Shown: positions 18,984 to 27,873 of the stretch, in pieces
How the letters are laid out: every line of letters starts with the position of its first letter
How positions within the stretch are numbered: position 1 is the first letter of the stretch
From: UBA3495 sp964629875
Lineage (GTDB): Bacteria; Chloroflexota; Dehalococcoidia; Lucifugimonadales; UBA3495
Direction of reading: 5' to 3'
DNA: 64,000 bases
NCBI GenBank assembly: GCA_964629875.1
Contig: CAZVRK010000006.1
Span: 32,615 to 96,614 of the forward strand
The notes under the pieces: generated by a model
The model's input: the letters and a program-made list of their open reading frames with translations, nothing else
What the model was told of the DNA's origin: nothing
The model's database searches: none
Program-made: the position numbers and the translations under genes

Positions 18984-20003
18984 TTATTGAGAAATCAAAT
19001 TCATAACGCTGAGTATATCGGAACATTTTCCAGATATAATTTCTTTTGCGATAAACCTAACCCTACCTTGTACATTCGGGTCCACTATGTATTCCACTGG
19101 CGACTTTCCGTCGATTCTGGCTAGCATCAAGCAACCCAGATGAATTAGTAGCTCTTTACAATCCTCATTGGAATACTTACTGAGTAAAGGGTTACCTTGT
19201 ACGAATTGACCATATTCGTGCAGATATTCTGACACAGCCTGAAAGTATACATCCCGACTTAACGAATCATGTATGCTTTTTAAGAACAAATGATTTAGCA
19301 TAAACGCTAAATCAAATACGGGATGACCATAATGAGCTACCTCAAAGTCTAATAGAATCAAATTCCCTTGATGGACAATAAAATTCTTAGGACTATAATC
19401 TCCGTGCACTAACACTGATTTATTTGAAAGTAGTTCTCGGGCGTGATCAGAGATAATATCAGCTACATCTTCATGTTTGGACGCAGTAAAATAATAATAA
19501 GGATCCAATCTCAACTGTACAAAAACCTTATCATCCGAAAAATTCACCCTTACTTTATCATTGCTAAAACTGAACAGATGCATCTCTCCCAGTATCCGAC
19601 CTGCTTTACCTGCCAATACAGGTGACACATCGCCACTAAGAAGACTTTCTTTCCAATTAATCCCCGACTCTGGCGCGCAACTCATTACAAATAAATAATT
19701 ATCTGGATCGTACCCTATCACTAACGGTATACTGCCGGACTTTATTACCGGTAACAAAAGGTCTATACACATTTTCTCATTGTGAATGCGGTCTATGTCA
19801 GCTAACCATTCTTCGCCGACATTTAATCGTGGGAGAGATTGTTTTATAACAAAAGCACTGGTCTCACTAACAGCTTTCACCAATGTATTCGATACGCCCC
19901 ATCCCAACATCTCGACCGATAAAACGTCTTCCGAAGCACATATACCTAGCCGCTCCAGAAAATCCTTAGCATTATCAGTAGTAAGTTCAGTACGTACAAA
20001 CAC
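18984..20003 (-). CDS. APH-family small-molecule kinase, methylthioribose-kinase-like
   Basis: This 339-residue phosphotransferase has the aminoglycoside-phosphotransferase/choline-kinase fold motifs. These are an ATP-binding Lys in VIKQSLPRL (near residue 73), the catalytic loop VHGDYSPKNFIV and the metal motif LLDFEVAHYG. The VIKQ(S/A)LP...EEW...DR segment recalls 5-methylthioribose kinase, but it is about 60 residues shorter than that enzyme. Phosphorylation of a small alcohol or sugar is expected. It starts 42 nt after the Fe-alcohol dehydrogenase gene and 21 nt before the enolase homologue, so its product may feed that enzyme. Confidence 0.82.
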   Translation of the reverse strand: MFVRTELTTDNAKDFLERLGICASEDVLSVEMLGWGVSNTLVKAVSETSAFVIKQSLPRLNVGEEWLADIDRIHNEKMCIDLLLPVIKSGSIPLVIGYDPDNYLFVMSCAPESGINWKESLLSGDVSPVLAGKAGRILGEMHLFSFSNDKVRVNFSDDKVFVQLRLDPYYYFTASKHEDVADIISDHARELLSNKSVLVHGDYSPKNFIVHQGNLILLDFEVAHYGHPVFDLAFMLNHLFLKSIHDSLSRDVYFQAVSEYLHEYGQFVQGNPLLSKYSNEDCKELLIHLGCLMLARIDGKSPVEYIVDPNVQGRVRFIAKEIISGKCSDILSVMNLISQ

Positions 20004-20045
20004 TATTCTTCAATCGATATCACAATGCCAAATATTTACCAACGT

Positions 20046-21242
20046 TTACCATGCTTTACCAAGAACATCCATGATAGGCGTAGCGTCTGATATTGGCTTT
20101 GGATTGGTTGCCAAAGCCCTATCATGCAAAGTCGCAGCAGCAATATATTCTAGTCCATCTTTTGGGACGTCGACTTCCCTCAATGTTTCTGGCAGTTCCA
20201 GATCTCTACACAACTGCCAGACCTTATCAGCCGCAGCTAACCCCGCAGAGTCTTCGTCCATATTGTTAACATCTATCCCCATAGCTTCAGCTATTAGAAC
20301 TTGTCTGTCTGCGCTAGCATCAAGATTAAATCTCATAGTATGTGGCAGTAAAATTGCATTTGCCTCTCCATGATTTACGTCGTACAACCCGCCTACATGA
20401 TGAGCTATAGCAGTATTAATACCGAGCCCACCACCTACCGCCGACATCGCCAACATAGGCAAACACGCAGCAGTTTTAGTATGTAAAAGTACATTTACAT
20501 CCCGATCAATGCACGCCGGGAGATATTCCATTATCATCCTAATTGAATGTAATGCCAGTGCATCTCCGATTGGATTATGACTCGTAGAATAAACACTTTC
20601 TATAGCAATACGAAGCTGCCCGATAGCCGTGCCCAACATTATACGCATAGGAGTAGTAGTTAGTGCTTCGCCATCAACTATTACCACCTTCGGACGAGTC
20701 CCTCTCCCCGATAGTGAAATTTTTCTTCCGAGCTCCTTATCTGTAAAGCCACCGCCTCCCGCACTGAGTTCAGCTCCACCTAGTGTGGTAGGAACAGCGA
20801 TTATCGGCACCGTTTTATCAGGCGTTTCTGGATGTATTATGCTATTTGGAGGCTCAAATTTAATAGCATAGTCATGAATATCGCCCCCTCCAGACCACAC
20901 CATTGATATACCTTTAGCGGTATCACTAGTACTACCTCCCCCAACCGCGATAATGACATCAGGGTTGAGTTCTTTACAAACGCGCACCCCGTCCTCGACA
21001 GTATTTATAGGCGAATGAGGAGTAACACCTGAAAAAATACCCACGTATTTTTCTCCTAAGGAGTCCTGTACTCGTTGAACAACATTAGACTTTGACAATA
21101 TTGTTGGGCCGCACACTATCAATGCCCTATTCACATGCATTTCGTCTAATGTTTCATTTATATCGGAAATTGTCTCGGCACCACAAATAATATCCTGACC
21201 AATATTCTTATAGTGATACTGCAATTGTGAATGGTTTGCCAT
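20046..21242 (-). CDS. iron-containing alcohol dehydrogenase family protein
   Basis: This 398-residue group III alcohol dehydrogenase is close in layout to maleylacetate reductase. It has the NAD-binding motif VGGGSTSDTAKG near residue 92 and the metal-binding histidines in AHHVGGLYDVNHGEAN near 265-285. It would interconvert an alcohol and an aldehyde or ketone with NAD(P)H. It lies 23 nt behind the acyl-CoA dehydrogenase gene in the same operon. The exact substrate cannot be read. Confidence 0.9.
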   Translation of the reverse strand: MANHSQLQYHYKNIGQDIICGAETISDINETLDEMHVNRALIVCGPTILSKSNVVQRVQDSLGEKYVGIFSGVTPHSPINTVEDGVRVCKELNPDVIIAVGGGSTSDTAKGISMVWSGGGDIHDYAIKFEPPNSIIHPETPDKTVPIIAVPTTLGGAELSAGGGGFTDKELGRKISLSGRGTRPKVVIVDGEALTTTPMRIMLGTAIGQLRIAIESVYSTSHNPIGDALALHSIRMIMEYLPACIDRDVNVLLHTKTAACLPMLAMSAVGGGLGINTAIAHHVGGLYDVNHGEANAILLPHTMRFNLDASADRQVLIAEAMGIDVNNMDEDSAGLAAADKVWQLCRDLELPETLREVDVPKDGLEYIAAATLHDRALATNPKPISDATPIMDVLGKAW

Positions 21243-21265
21243 AGATCCACTCCTTCGTATAAATC

Positions 21266-22459
21266 CTAACCTCTCGGTAGGCCTAAGCCTCTACTGGAAA
21301 TAATATTCCTTTGTATCTCCGAGGTTCCTGCTGCGATAGTATCTGAAAAACTAGCGAACCAACATTCCTGTACACGTCCCTCCATAACCGATCTACCATC
21401 AGACGATGAAATAATTCCGTATGCACCCAATATATTCATACATGTTTCAGTAGCCTTGTGCACTGTCTCGCTACCGAAAACTTTACTGATTGAAGCTTCC
21501 CTATTTGGAATTAATCCCGAACTTTGCATGTAAGCAACATTGTATGCAATCAATCTAGCGGTTTCACATTCCACATACCTATCTGTTAGATCATTTTGCA
21601 CCCACGGTATATCAATCAAACGCGAGTTGTTTATCATTGTTTCCGACGCATAGGCACGGGTGTCATCAAGCAATCGCCTGGCTCTCGCAGAGTAATCTAT
21701 TCCAGACCTCTCAAAATCCAATAGAGTTACGGCTACATACCATCCACGATTTTCATCGCCCACTATATTAGTCGCCGGGACTCTAACATCTTCAAACACT
21801 ATCTGGTTAAATTCATGCTTACCAGCCATATTTACAATGGGTCTAACTTCTATACCAGGACTTTTCATATCTACTAAGAAAAAACTTATGCCACGATGCT
21901 TGGATGCGTCAGGATCAGTCCTAGCTAACAACATGATCCAATCTGCTCTGTGAGCCATAGATGTCCAAATCTTGGTACCATTAATTACAAATTCGTCACC
22001 ATCTCTTATAGCCCGAGTAGACAGAGAAGCTAAATCCGATCCAGATTCTGGTTCACTATAGCCCTGACACCACTGTACTTCTCCATTAGCTACCTTAGGT
22101 AGATGCTCCAGTTTCTGCTCATCAGTACCATGAATCATCAAAGTAGCACCCATCATACGTACGCCAAAGTTATCTCTTCCAGGGACTCTATGATAAGACA
22201 TGGATTCATTGAATATCGCAGAGCGGACGGCAGAAGTATGCTGCCCTCCGAATTCCTCGGGCCAGTGCATTGTAAGCCAGCCATTATTGGCAAGCTTTTG
22301 CCTCATGTCTAAAGTAATTCGCCAATTGTCATCACTGGTTATTGAATTAAAGTCATCCCAAACAGGGTTATATTCCTCATTAATGAACTGCGATAATTTT
22401 TGGTTAAATTCTTTGTCCTCGTTGCTGAACTCAAAATCCACGATATTATCTCCGGACAT
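21266..22459 (-). CDS. acyl-CoA dehydrogenase family protein
   Basis: This 397-residue FAD enzyme has the acyl-CoA dehydrogenase three-domain layout. The middle-domain FAD motif is CQGYSEPESGSDLASL near 135-150 and WTSMAHRADW near 170. The C-terminal AAGTSEIQRNIISSRGLGLPR is typical. Its N-terminus and motifs resemble the dehydrogenases of steroid and branched-acid degradation rather than short-chain fatty acid enzymes. It is the first gene of a five-gene operon. Confidence 0.92.
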   Translation of the reverse strand: MSGDNIVDFEFSNEDKEFNQKLSQFINEEYNPVWDDFNSITSDDNWRITLDMRQKLANNGWLTMHWPEEFGGQHTSAVRSAIFNESMSYHRVPGRDNFGVRMMGATLMIHGTDEQKLEHLPKVANGEVQWCQGYSEPESGSDLASLSTRAIRDGDEFVINGTKIWTSMAHRADWIMLLARTDPDASKHRGISFFLVDMKSPGIEVRPIVNMAGKHEFNQIVFEDVRVPATNIVGDENRGWYVAVTLLDFERSGIDYSARARRLLDDTRAYASETMINNSRLIDIPWVQNDLTDRYVECETARLIAYNVAYMQSSGLIPNREASISKVFGSETVHKATETCMNILGAYGIISSSDGRSVMEGRVQECWFASFSDTIAAGTSEIQRNIISSRGLGLPRG

Positions 22460-22538
22460 TCTCTTTCATAAAGACCAACGTATATTATCACTAACACCAG
22501 TATTCCTGTAGTCAGATAGTACAGTAGGTATCCTTTAA

Positions 22539-22547
22539 TGCTATAAT
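22539..22547 (+). promoter_or_regulatory. extended -10 promoter of the alpha/beta hydrolase gene
   Basis: TGCTATAAT at 22539-22547 is a perfect -10 with the extended TGn element, 43 bp before the start. No good -35 was seen. Confidence 0.5.
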
Positions 22548-22589
22548 TCTGAATCCATTCTCTCCCATGTTTTAACGGAGCTTTTTAAA

Positions 22590-23465
22590 TTGCAAAGCCA
22601 TCTCAATTTTCCATTACCCCCACAAGAAAAATGGTTGGAATCTCCAGATATGCGATTACATTATTTGCAATGGCACGAGGAAGCCAAACCATTAATAGGT
22701 CTTCACGGTTTGGCTTCCTCTGCACACTGGTATAGCCGCCTATCCAACTATCTACAAGATTTTTCTCTAATCGCACCGGATCAGCGAGGCCACGGAAAAT
22801 CTTATCAAGCTGATAAAGGTTATGATTGGAACACACTATCTGCCGATATAATAAATCTCCTAGACTACAACGACATTCAGAAAGTCCCTTTGATAGGACA
22901 TTCATGGGGAGGGCACGTAGCTTCCAATATATCCGCACTTTATCCAGCCCGAGTGTCTCATTTGATCTTGGTTGATGGAGGCTTTCAGGACGGACACTTA
23001 CTTCCTAATCCTAATTGGGAAAACTTTAAGTCAAGATATTCTCCCAGAAATGTTTCCGGAAAACGCACAGAATTTATCGAAAGAATTCAGTATCAATTAC
23101 GAGAATGCTGGGGAACTGATTTGGAAGAAACAGTACTCAGCATGGTCTATGAGGACGATTCCGGAGAGATAAAAGACATACTACACCCAGATAATCACGC
23201 ACAAATATTACAAACTATGTGGAACACTCCTCCATCTGTTACATTACCTCAAGTCCAATGTCCAACTTTAATAGTCGCTGCTGGTCCTCAACCGGACCGA
23301 GCGAATACAGAGTTTGCACATTTACGAGAAATAATGGTATCGGCTGCGGAATCAATAATTTCTAATTGTAAGGTCATATGGATTCCAGATACTATTCACG
23401 ATATCGGATACCATAAGCCAGACTTATTAGCTTCAATCATAGAAGAATTCATAGTAAGCAACTAG
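22590..23465 (+). CDS. alpha/beta hydrolase
   Basis: This 291-residue alpha/beta-hydrolase-fold enzyme has the oxyanion HG motif (LIGLHGLASSA, near 36-44), the nucleophile Ser105 in GHSWGG, and a C-terminal His in DTIHDIGYHKP as the likely triad His. It hydrolyses an ester or similar bond; the substrate is unknown. The start is TTG at 22590 behind ACGGAG. The nuclease gene follows after 28 nt. Confidence 0.88.
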   Translation: MQSHLNFPLPPQEKWLESPDMRLHYLQWHEEAKPLIGLHGLASSAHWYSRLSNYLQDFSLIAPDQRGHGKSYQADKGYDWNTLSADIINLLDYNDIQKVPLIGHSWGGHVASNISALYPARVSHLILVDGGFQDGHLLPNPNWENFKSRYSPRNVSGKRTEFIERIQYQLRECWGTDLEETVLSMVYEDDSGEIKDILHPDNHAQILQTMWNTPPSVTLPQVQCPTLIVAAGPQPDRANTEFAHLREIMVSAAESIISNCKVIWIPDTIHDIGYHKPDLLASIIEEFIVSN

Positions 23466-23493
23466 TAAGAATAGTTAAGTCGCGGGAATAATT

Positions 23494-23961
23494 ATGCGAT
23501 GCGCTCTGATTGTGTTACTACTTACCTTTTTAGCATGTAGTCCTCAGGGACCAGTCTCATTGACTGACGAACCATGCCGAACCACCCTATGCTGCACCAC
23601 TTGTAAAGTAATAAATGTAGGTAAAACTATTGATGGCGATACCATTGATAGTAGCGAAGGACGCATCCGACTATTCGGAATTAATGCACCTGAGAGGGGC
23701 GAACGTTGTTACAAAGAAGCTAAAACGAAGCTACAAGAACTATCAGGTCAAAATATAAGAGTGGAGAGTGGACCTCGGCCTACAGATAATTTTCGGAGGC
23801 GCCTATATTATGCATATACGGAATCAGGGGAAAGCATTGACGAACATCTTATAGAGCAAGGGTTAGCAGAAGCTTGGCGAAAAGATGGTCAGCACAAGGA
23901 CTACCTGATGAGCGTTCAACAACTCTCACAGCGTTCCAAACAAGGTTGCCTGTGGAAATGA
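23494..23961 (+). CDS. thermonuclease-family (SNase-like) lipoprotein
   Basis: This 155-residue protein has a short signal peptide ending in a lipobox (TFLAC, Cys15), so it is probably anchored outside the cytoplasmic membrane. The staphylococcal nuclease fold is marked by IDGDTI, IRLFGINAPERGE (metal and catalytic Asp/Arg/Glu) and the later RRLYYAY segment. It would cleave extracellular DNA or RNA, perhaps for phosphorus or nucleoside scavenging. It ends 7 bp from the stop of the opposing ABC exporter gene. Confidence 0.88.
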   Translation: MRCALIVLLLTFLACSPQGPVSLTDEPCRTTLCCTTCKVINVGKTIDGDTIDSSEGRIRLFGINAPERGERCYKEAKTKLQELSGQNIRVESGPRPTDNFRRRLYYAYTESGESIDEHLIEQGLAEAWRKDGQHKDYLMSVQQLSQRSKQGCLWK

Positions 23962-23967
23962 TATGGG

Positions 23968-25869
23968 CTAGTCGTTATCACCTGAAGATGAAACAGCATT
24001 ACCAGGCTCTAATGACTCTGACTCCTTATTTAGCCCATAATTAATAGCGTAGAGTTTTGCATAAACACCGTTCTGAGATAATAAATCTTCGTGTCTTCCG
24101 ACTTCAGCAATTTTTCCCTGATCTAAGACAACTATCTTGTCGGCATTCCTTATGGTCGATAGCCTATGTGCAATAACAATCGATGTCCGTCCCTCCAAGA
24201 CCCGTTTGAGAGCTTCTTGAATGACCAACTCGGTATGTGTATCAATATTAGCTGTCGCTTCATCTAAAACTAATATCTTAGGATCAGCAACCACTGCTCG
24301 AGCAAAACTAACAAGTTGTCTTTGCCCTACGCTTAGATTAATTCCTCTTTCAGCTAGAATAGAGTCGTATCCATCTTCAAGAGCCATTATGAAGTCGTGG
24401 GCCCCGACTGCTTCAGCAGCTCGGATTACGTCATCATCAGACGCCTCTTCATGACTATATCGGATATTTTCTTTGACTGTTCCTGAGAACAGATAAGGCT
24501 CCTGTAGAACCATACTCATCTGTCCAACCAAAGAACTACGTTTCACACTTTTTATATCGTATCCATCGATAGAAATGCTCCCACCGGTAACATCAGCAAA
24601 TCTGTGGACTAATGTCACAAAAGTACTTTTACCCGCTCCCGTAGACCCTACTAACGCAACATTTTCACCTGAGTTGATTTTTAAACTAACGTCTTTTATA
24701 ACTTCAACGCCAGGCACGTAATGGAAATCTACATTTTTAAATTCTATGTCTCCCTTTAAAGGAGGCATATCAGAAGCATCATCCGCATCCTTAACTTCAG
24801 GTTCTACATCTAATAACTCAAATATTCTAACTCCAGCAGACATAGCCCTTTGTAGTTGACTGTACTGCATTGTCAATTGACGAATCGGTTCAAAAAATCT
24901 TTGAATCCATAATGCAAAGGCTACCAATACACCCCATTCAACTTCTCCTCTTTGCAAAAGCAGGCCACCGACAAAAATGATTCCGAATCCCATTCCGATG
25001 CCAGTCAAAAATTCCACAGTGGGTTGAAGTCCGCCTGAGAAACGACTTGCTTCTAAATTCGCGTCAAGGTGTTCTTGATTAAGACCATCAAAGTGAGCAA
25101 GGTTTTCATCTTGTCGGTTAAGGCTTTGGACAACTCTAACACCCGTAATATTTTGATTGTACTCTCCATTTACCATCGCTATCGCGCGACGAATTCGAAT
25201 AAATGATCTTTTCGCAAATCTTTGCCAATATCCTAAGATGAAGAACAGAACAGGTACTATACTTAAACTGACAAGTGCTAGCTGCCAGTCTATGATTAGC
25301 ATAGCGATTACTATCCCAAATAGGCTTAGCAAATCAGCCAGTGCAACAACTATCAGCTCAAATGTTTCCTGTATTTGATTAACATCGCTAAGACTGCGAG
25401 ACATTATTCTCCCAACCGATGTCCGATGGAAAAACGACGTAGATAATTCTTGCAAATGATCAAACATTTCTGTTCTCAGGGAGTACAATATTCCCTGCCC
25501 TACTTTAGCCACGTATACAAACTGCAAATAGTTTGCTCCAAAATGGACTACCGTAACTACAAGAAAACCTAATCCCACTAGATGAAGGTTGTTAACATTA
25601 CCGCTATTAACACCCCAGTTAATACCAAGCATTATCAACAACGGGATACATACGTTAGCGATCGTATATACAACTACTGCAAATAGAGACATCAGAGCGT
25701 CTTTTTTGTAGGGAGCTATATAGGTTAATAACCTCATGACAACAGTGTTGTCATAAACTTTTCCTAGAGCCTCATCATCGGTCATGTTGTCAGAGGTAGG
25801 CGCATGCATCCCACCTGCATTCGTTCCCCGAAGACCGCTGAGCATTCCTCCGCCGCCGTGCCCTCTCAT
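23968..25869 (-). CDS. ABC exporter half-transporter, competent-site subunit
   Basis: This 633-residue protein has a six-helix exporter membrane domain preceded by a Gly/Met-rich tail, then an ATPase domain. Walker A is LVGSTGAGKST, Walker B is VLDEATANID with an intact catalytic Glu, and the H-loop is VIAHRLSTI. The signature is NLSVGQRQ, not LSGGQ. It starts immediately after the stop of the partner half-transporter gene. The pair fits the asymmetric heterodimeric exporters (TM287/288, BmrCD type) that expel lipids, drugs or peptides. Confidence 0.93.
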   Translation of the reverse strand: MRGHGGGGMLSGLRGTNAGGMHAPTSDNMTDDEALGKVYDNTVVMRLLTYIAPYKKDALMSLFAVVVYTIANVCIPLLIMLGINWGVNSGNVNNLHLVGLGFLVVTVVHFGANYLQFVYVAKVGQGILYSLRTEMFDHLQELSTSFFHRTSVGRIMSRSLSDVNQIQETFELIVVALADLLSLFGIVIAMLIIDWQLALVSLSIVPVLFFILGYWQRFAKRSFIRIRRAIAMVNGEYNQNITGVRVVQSLNRQDENLAHFDGLNQEHLDANLEASRFSGGLQPTVEFLTGIGMGFGIIFVGGLLLQRGEVEWGVLVAFALWIQRFFEPIRQLTMQYSQLQRAMSAGVRIFELLDVEPEVKDADDASDMPPLKGDIEFKNVDFHYVPGVEVIKDVSLKINSGENVALVGSTGAGKSTFVTLVHRFADVTGGSISIDGYDIKSVKRSSLVGQMSMVLQEPYLFSGTVKENIRYSHEEASDDDVIRAAEAVGAHDFIMALEDGYDSILAERGINLSVGQRQLVSFARAVVADPKILVLDEATANIDTHTELVIQEALKRVLEGRTSIVIAHRLSTIRNADKIVVLDQGKIAEVGRHEDLLSQNGVYAKLYAINYGLNKESESLEPGNAVSSSGDND

Positions 25870-27684
25870 CTAATTGTCTCCTCCAGCGTCAGAGTTAGAT
25901 ATAGCAGCATCCAGCAACAGTTCTTCTTGTGGTCTCAGCTGCAAATCATATATATCTCTGTATATACCGTTAGCCAATAGTAGTTCGTCGTGTGTACCTT
26001 GTTCCGCTATTTCTCCATCCTTTAACACTACTATTAGATCTGCTTCTCTCACGGTACTTAACCTATGGGCGATTACGAAAGTTGTCCTACCTTTCATTAC
26101 ATCTATCATAGCCCTATGTATTAGTCTCTCAGTTTCTACATCAACACTTGACGTAGAATCATCCAGAATCAATACTGGCGGATTAATTAACACTGTTCTA
26201 GCGATAGAAAGTCTCTGACGTTGCCCACCCGACAGGGTAGAGCCTCGTTCTCCAACCCACGTATCATACCCCTGGGGCAAGCTGATTATATGTTCATGCA
26301 ACTGGGCTATCTTAGCTGCATTTATAACGTCATCCTCTGTAGCATTCGCAACACCGTACGCGATATTATCTCTAATTGTTGCACTGAACAAAAAGACATC
26401 CTGTTGAACAATACCAACGTTCCTTCGCAAGGACTCCAAGGTAAATTCACGTATATCTTGGCCATCTATCGTTATACTTCCCTGAGTAACATCGTAGAAT
26501 CTGGGAAGCAAATTGACTATCGTACTTTTTCCGCTGCCAGGAGAACCTAAAATAGCTATTATCTGACCCTGGCTTGCCTCTATGTCGATATTCTTGAGAG
26601 CAGGAATGCGTTCGTCATAAGAGAAGGAAACATCTTGTAACTTAACTTCACCTTCGGATCTAGATAGCACTCGGGCGTCTGAGCGCTCTTCAACAGGAGA
26701 GTTGGCATCCAAGACCTCGAATATCCTTTGACCTGAAGAGATCGCTCTAGAGAAACTATTAATAACCTGAGCTGATTGTCGAATAGGGAAGGTCAGTTGG
26801 TTCATATAAAGCACAAACTGAGCCAGGCCACCCGCCGTGAGATTACCTCGTACTACTTCCCATCCACCAAACCAAAGAACTACGCCTAACGCAAATGTAA
26901 AATAAAACGTCATCCACGCGCTGTTTATACCTTGAAGTCTTTCTGTCCGAAAATACTCTTCCCGCAACTCAGTAGCTTTAGCGGCGTATTTACGAATTTC
27001 ATAGTCCTCAGAAGCAAATGCTTTTACTACATTGACACCGACAAGGTTTTCCTGAAGCACTGTAACAGTTTCACCCATGATTTCCTGTACGTGCAGCCAC
27101 ATTCTTCTCAAGCGTCTTAAGACTATCGCTGATCTTAAAATTACAAATGGCACAAATATTAAACTCAGCAATGCGAGTTTCCAATTCAGGAACATCAATA
27201 TGCCAACTATTGCTATTAGTCGAACAATAACATCGAGAGACCTAACCAAGCCTAAATTTATAAATCTCCGAATAGATTCAACATCGGAAGTTGCTTTCGA
27301 CATAAGGTTCCCGGTATGTTCTTTGTCATGATAAGCAAAACTTATATGTTGTAGCTTGTCATACACAAGATTTCTGATGTCGTAAGCGACTTTTTGAGAC
27401 AAAGAATCAGTAGCATATGTACGCCCAAAATCCGAAAAGCCTCTCATTAGGCTCGCTCCTAGTAATAGAGCAGCCATAAAAAAGAGCCCTCCGATTCCCC
27501 ATACTGCTACATCTTGCGGAACAACAGTTCCATCTTGGACAAGCACCAAAGAATCGATCGAATTTCCAAAAATACGTGGAACTAAAAGAGCAAAAGCTAT
27601 CGCAGCTGCAAAAGCTACATATGCGAGTATCAGGCGGACCTTATATCGCCAAGCCATCAACGTGATTCTAACTAATATTCGCAT
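25870..27684 (-). CDS. ABC exporter half-transporter, degenerate-site subunit
   Basis: This 604-residue exporter half has six membrane helices and an ATPase domain. Walker A is ILGSPGSGKST and the signature is canonical (LSGGQRQRLSIAR). Walker B reads LILDDSTSSVD, so the catalytic Glu is Asp. Paired with the downstream subunit, one ATP site would combine this Asp with the partner's LSVGQ (degenerate) and the other would combine Glu with LSGGQ (active). First gene of the two-gene operon. Confidence 0.93.
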   Translation of the reverse strand: MRILVRITLMAWRYKVRLILAYVAFAAAIAFALLVPRIFGNSIDSLVLVQDGTVVPQDVAVWGIGGLFFMAALLLGASLMRGFSDFGRTYATDSLSQKVAYDIRNLVYDKLQHISFAYHDKEHTGNLMSKATSDVESIRRFINLGLVRSLDVIVRLIAIVGILMFLNWKLALLSLIFVPFVILRSAIVLRRLRRMWLHVQEIMGETVTVLQENLVGVNVVKAFASEDYEIRKYAAKATELREEYFRTERLQGINSAWMTFYFTFALGVVLWFGGWEVVRGNLTAGGLAQFVLYMNQLTFPIRQSAQVINSFSRAISSGQRIFEVLDANSPVEERSDARVLSRSEGEVKLQDVSFSYDERIPALKNIDIEASQGQIIAILGSPGSGKSTIVNLLPRFYDVTQGSITIDGQDIREFTLESLRRNVGIVQQDVFLFSATIRDNIAYGVANATEDDVINAAKIAQLHEHIISLPQGYDTWVGERGSTLSGGQRQRLSIARTVLINPPVLILDDSTSSVDVETERLIHRAMIDVMKGRTTFVIAHRLSTVREADLIVVLKDGEIAEQGTHDELLLANGIYRDIYDLQLRPQEELLLDAAISNSDAGGDN

Positions 27685-27798
27685 TCAATAAAACAAGACA
27701 CGAGCAACAGAGCTTGGAGGACTTTTGATCAGTCCGAAGCAAAAACAGTTATGACTTGTTATAACCTTTCTAAGATGGAGATTAAACTATAGGCCTCA

Positions 27799-27827
27799 AT
27801 CATAAACCTACGACTTAGCGAATTCAA
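27799..27827 (-). promoter_or_regulatory. putative promoter of the ABC exporter operon
   Basis: On the minus strand TTGAAT (27827-27822) and TATGAT (27804-27799) are 17 bp apart, about 115 bp before the first gene. Confidence 0.5.
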
Positions 27828-27873
27828 GGTTGATTCATTACAAAACAGAGTGTTTTCACAAGCGTAAATGAGG

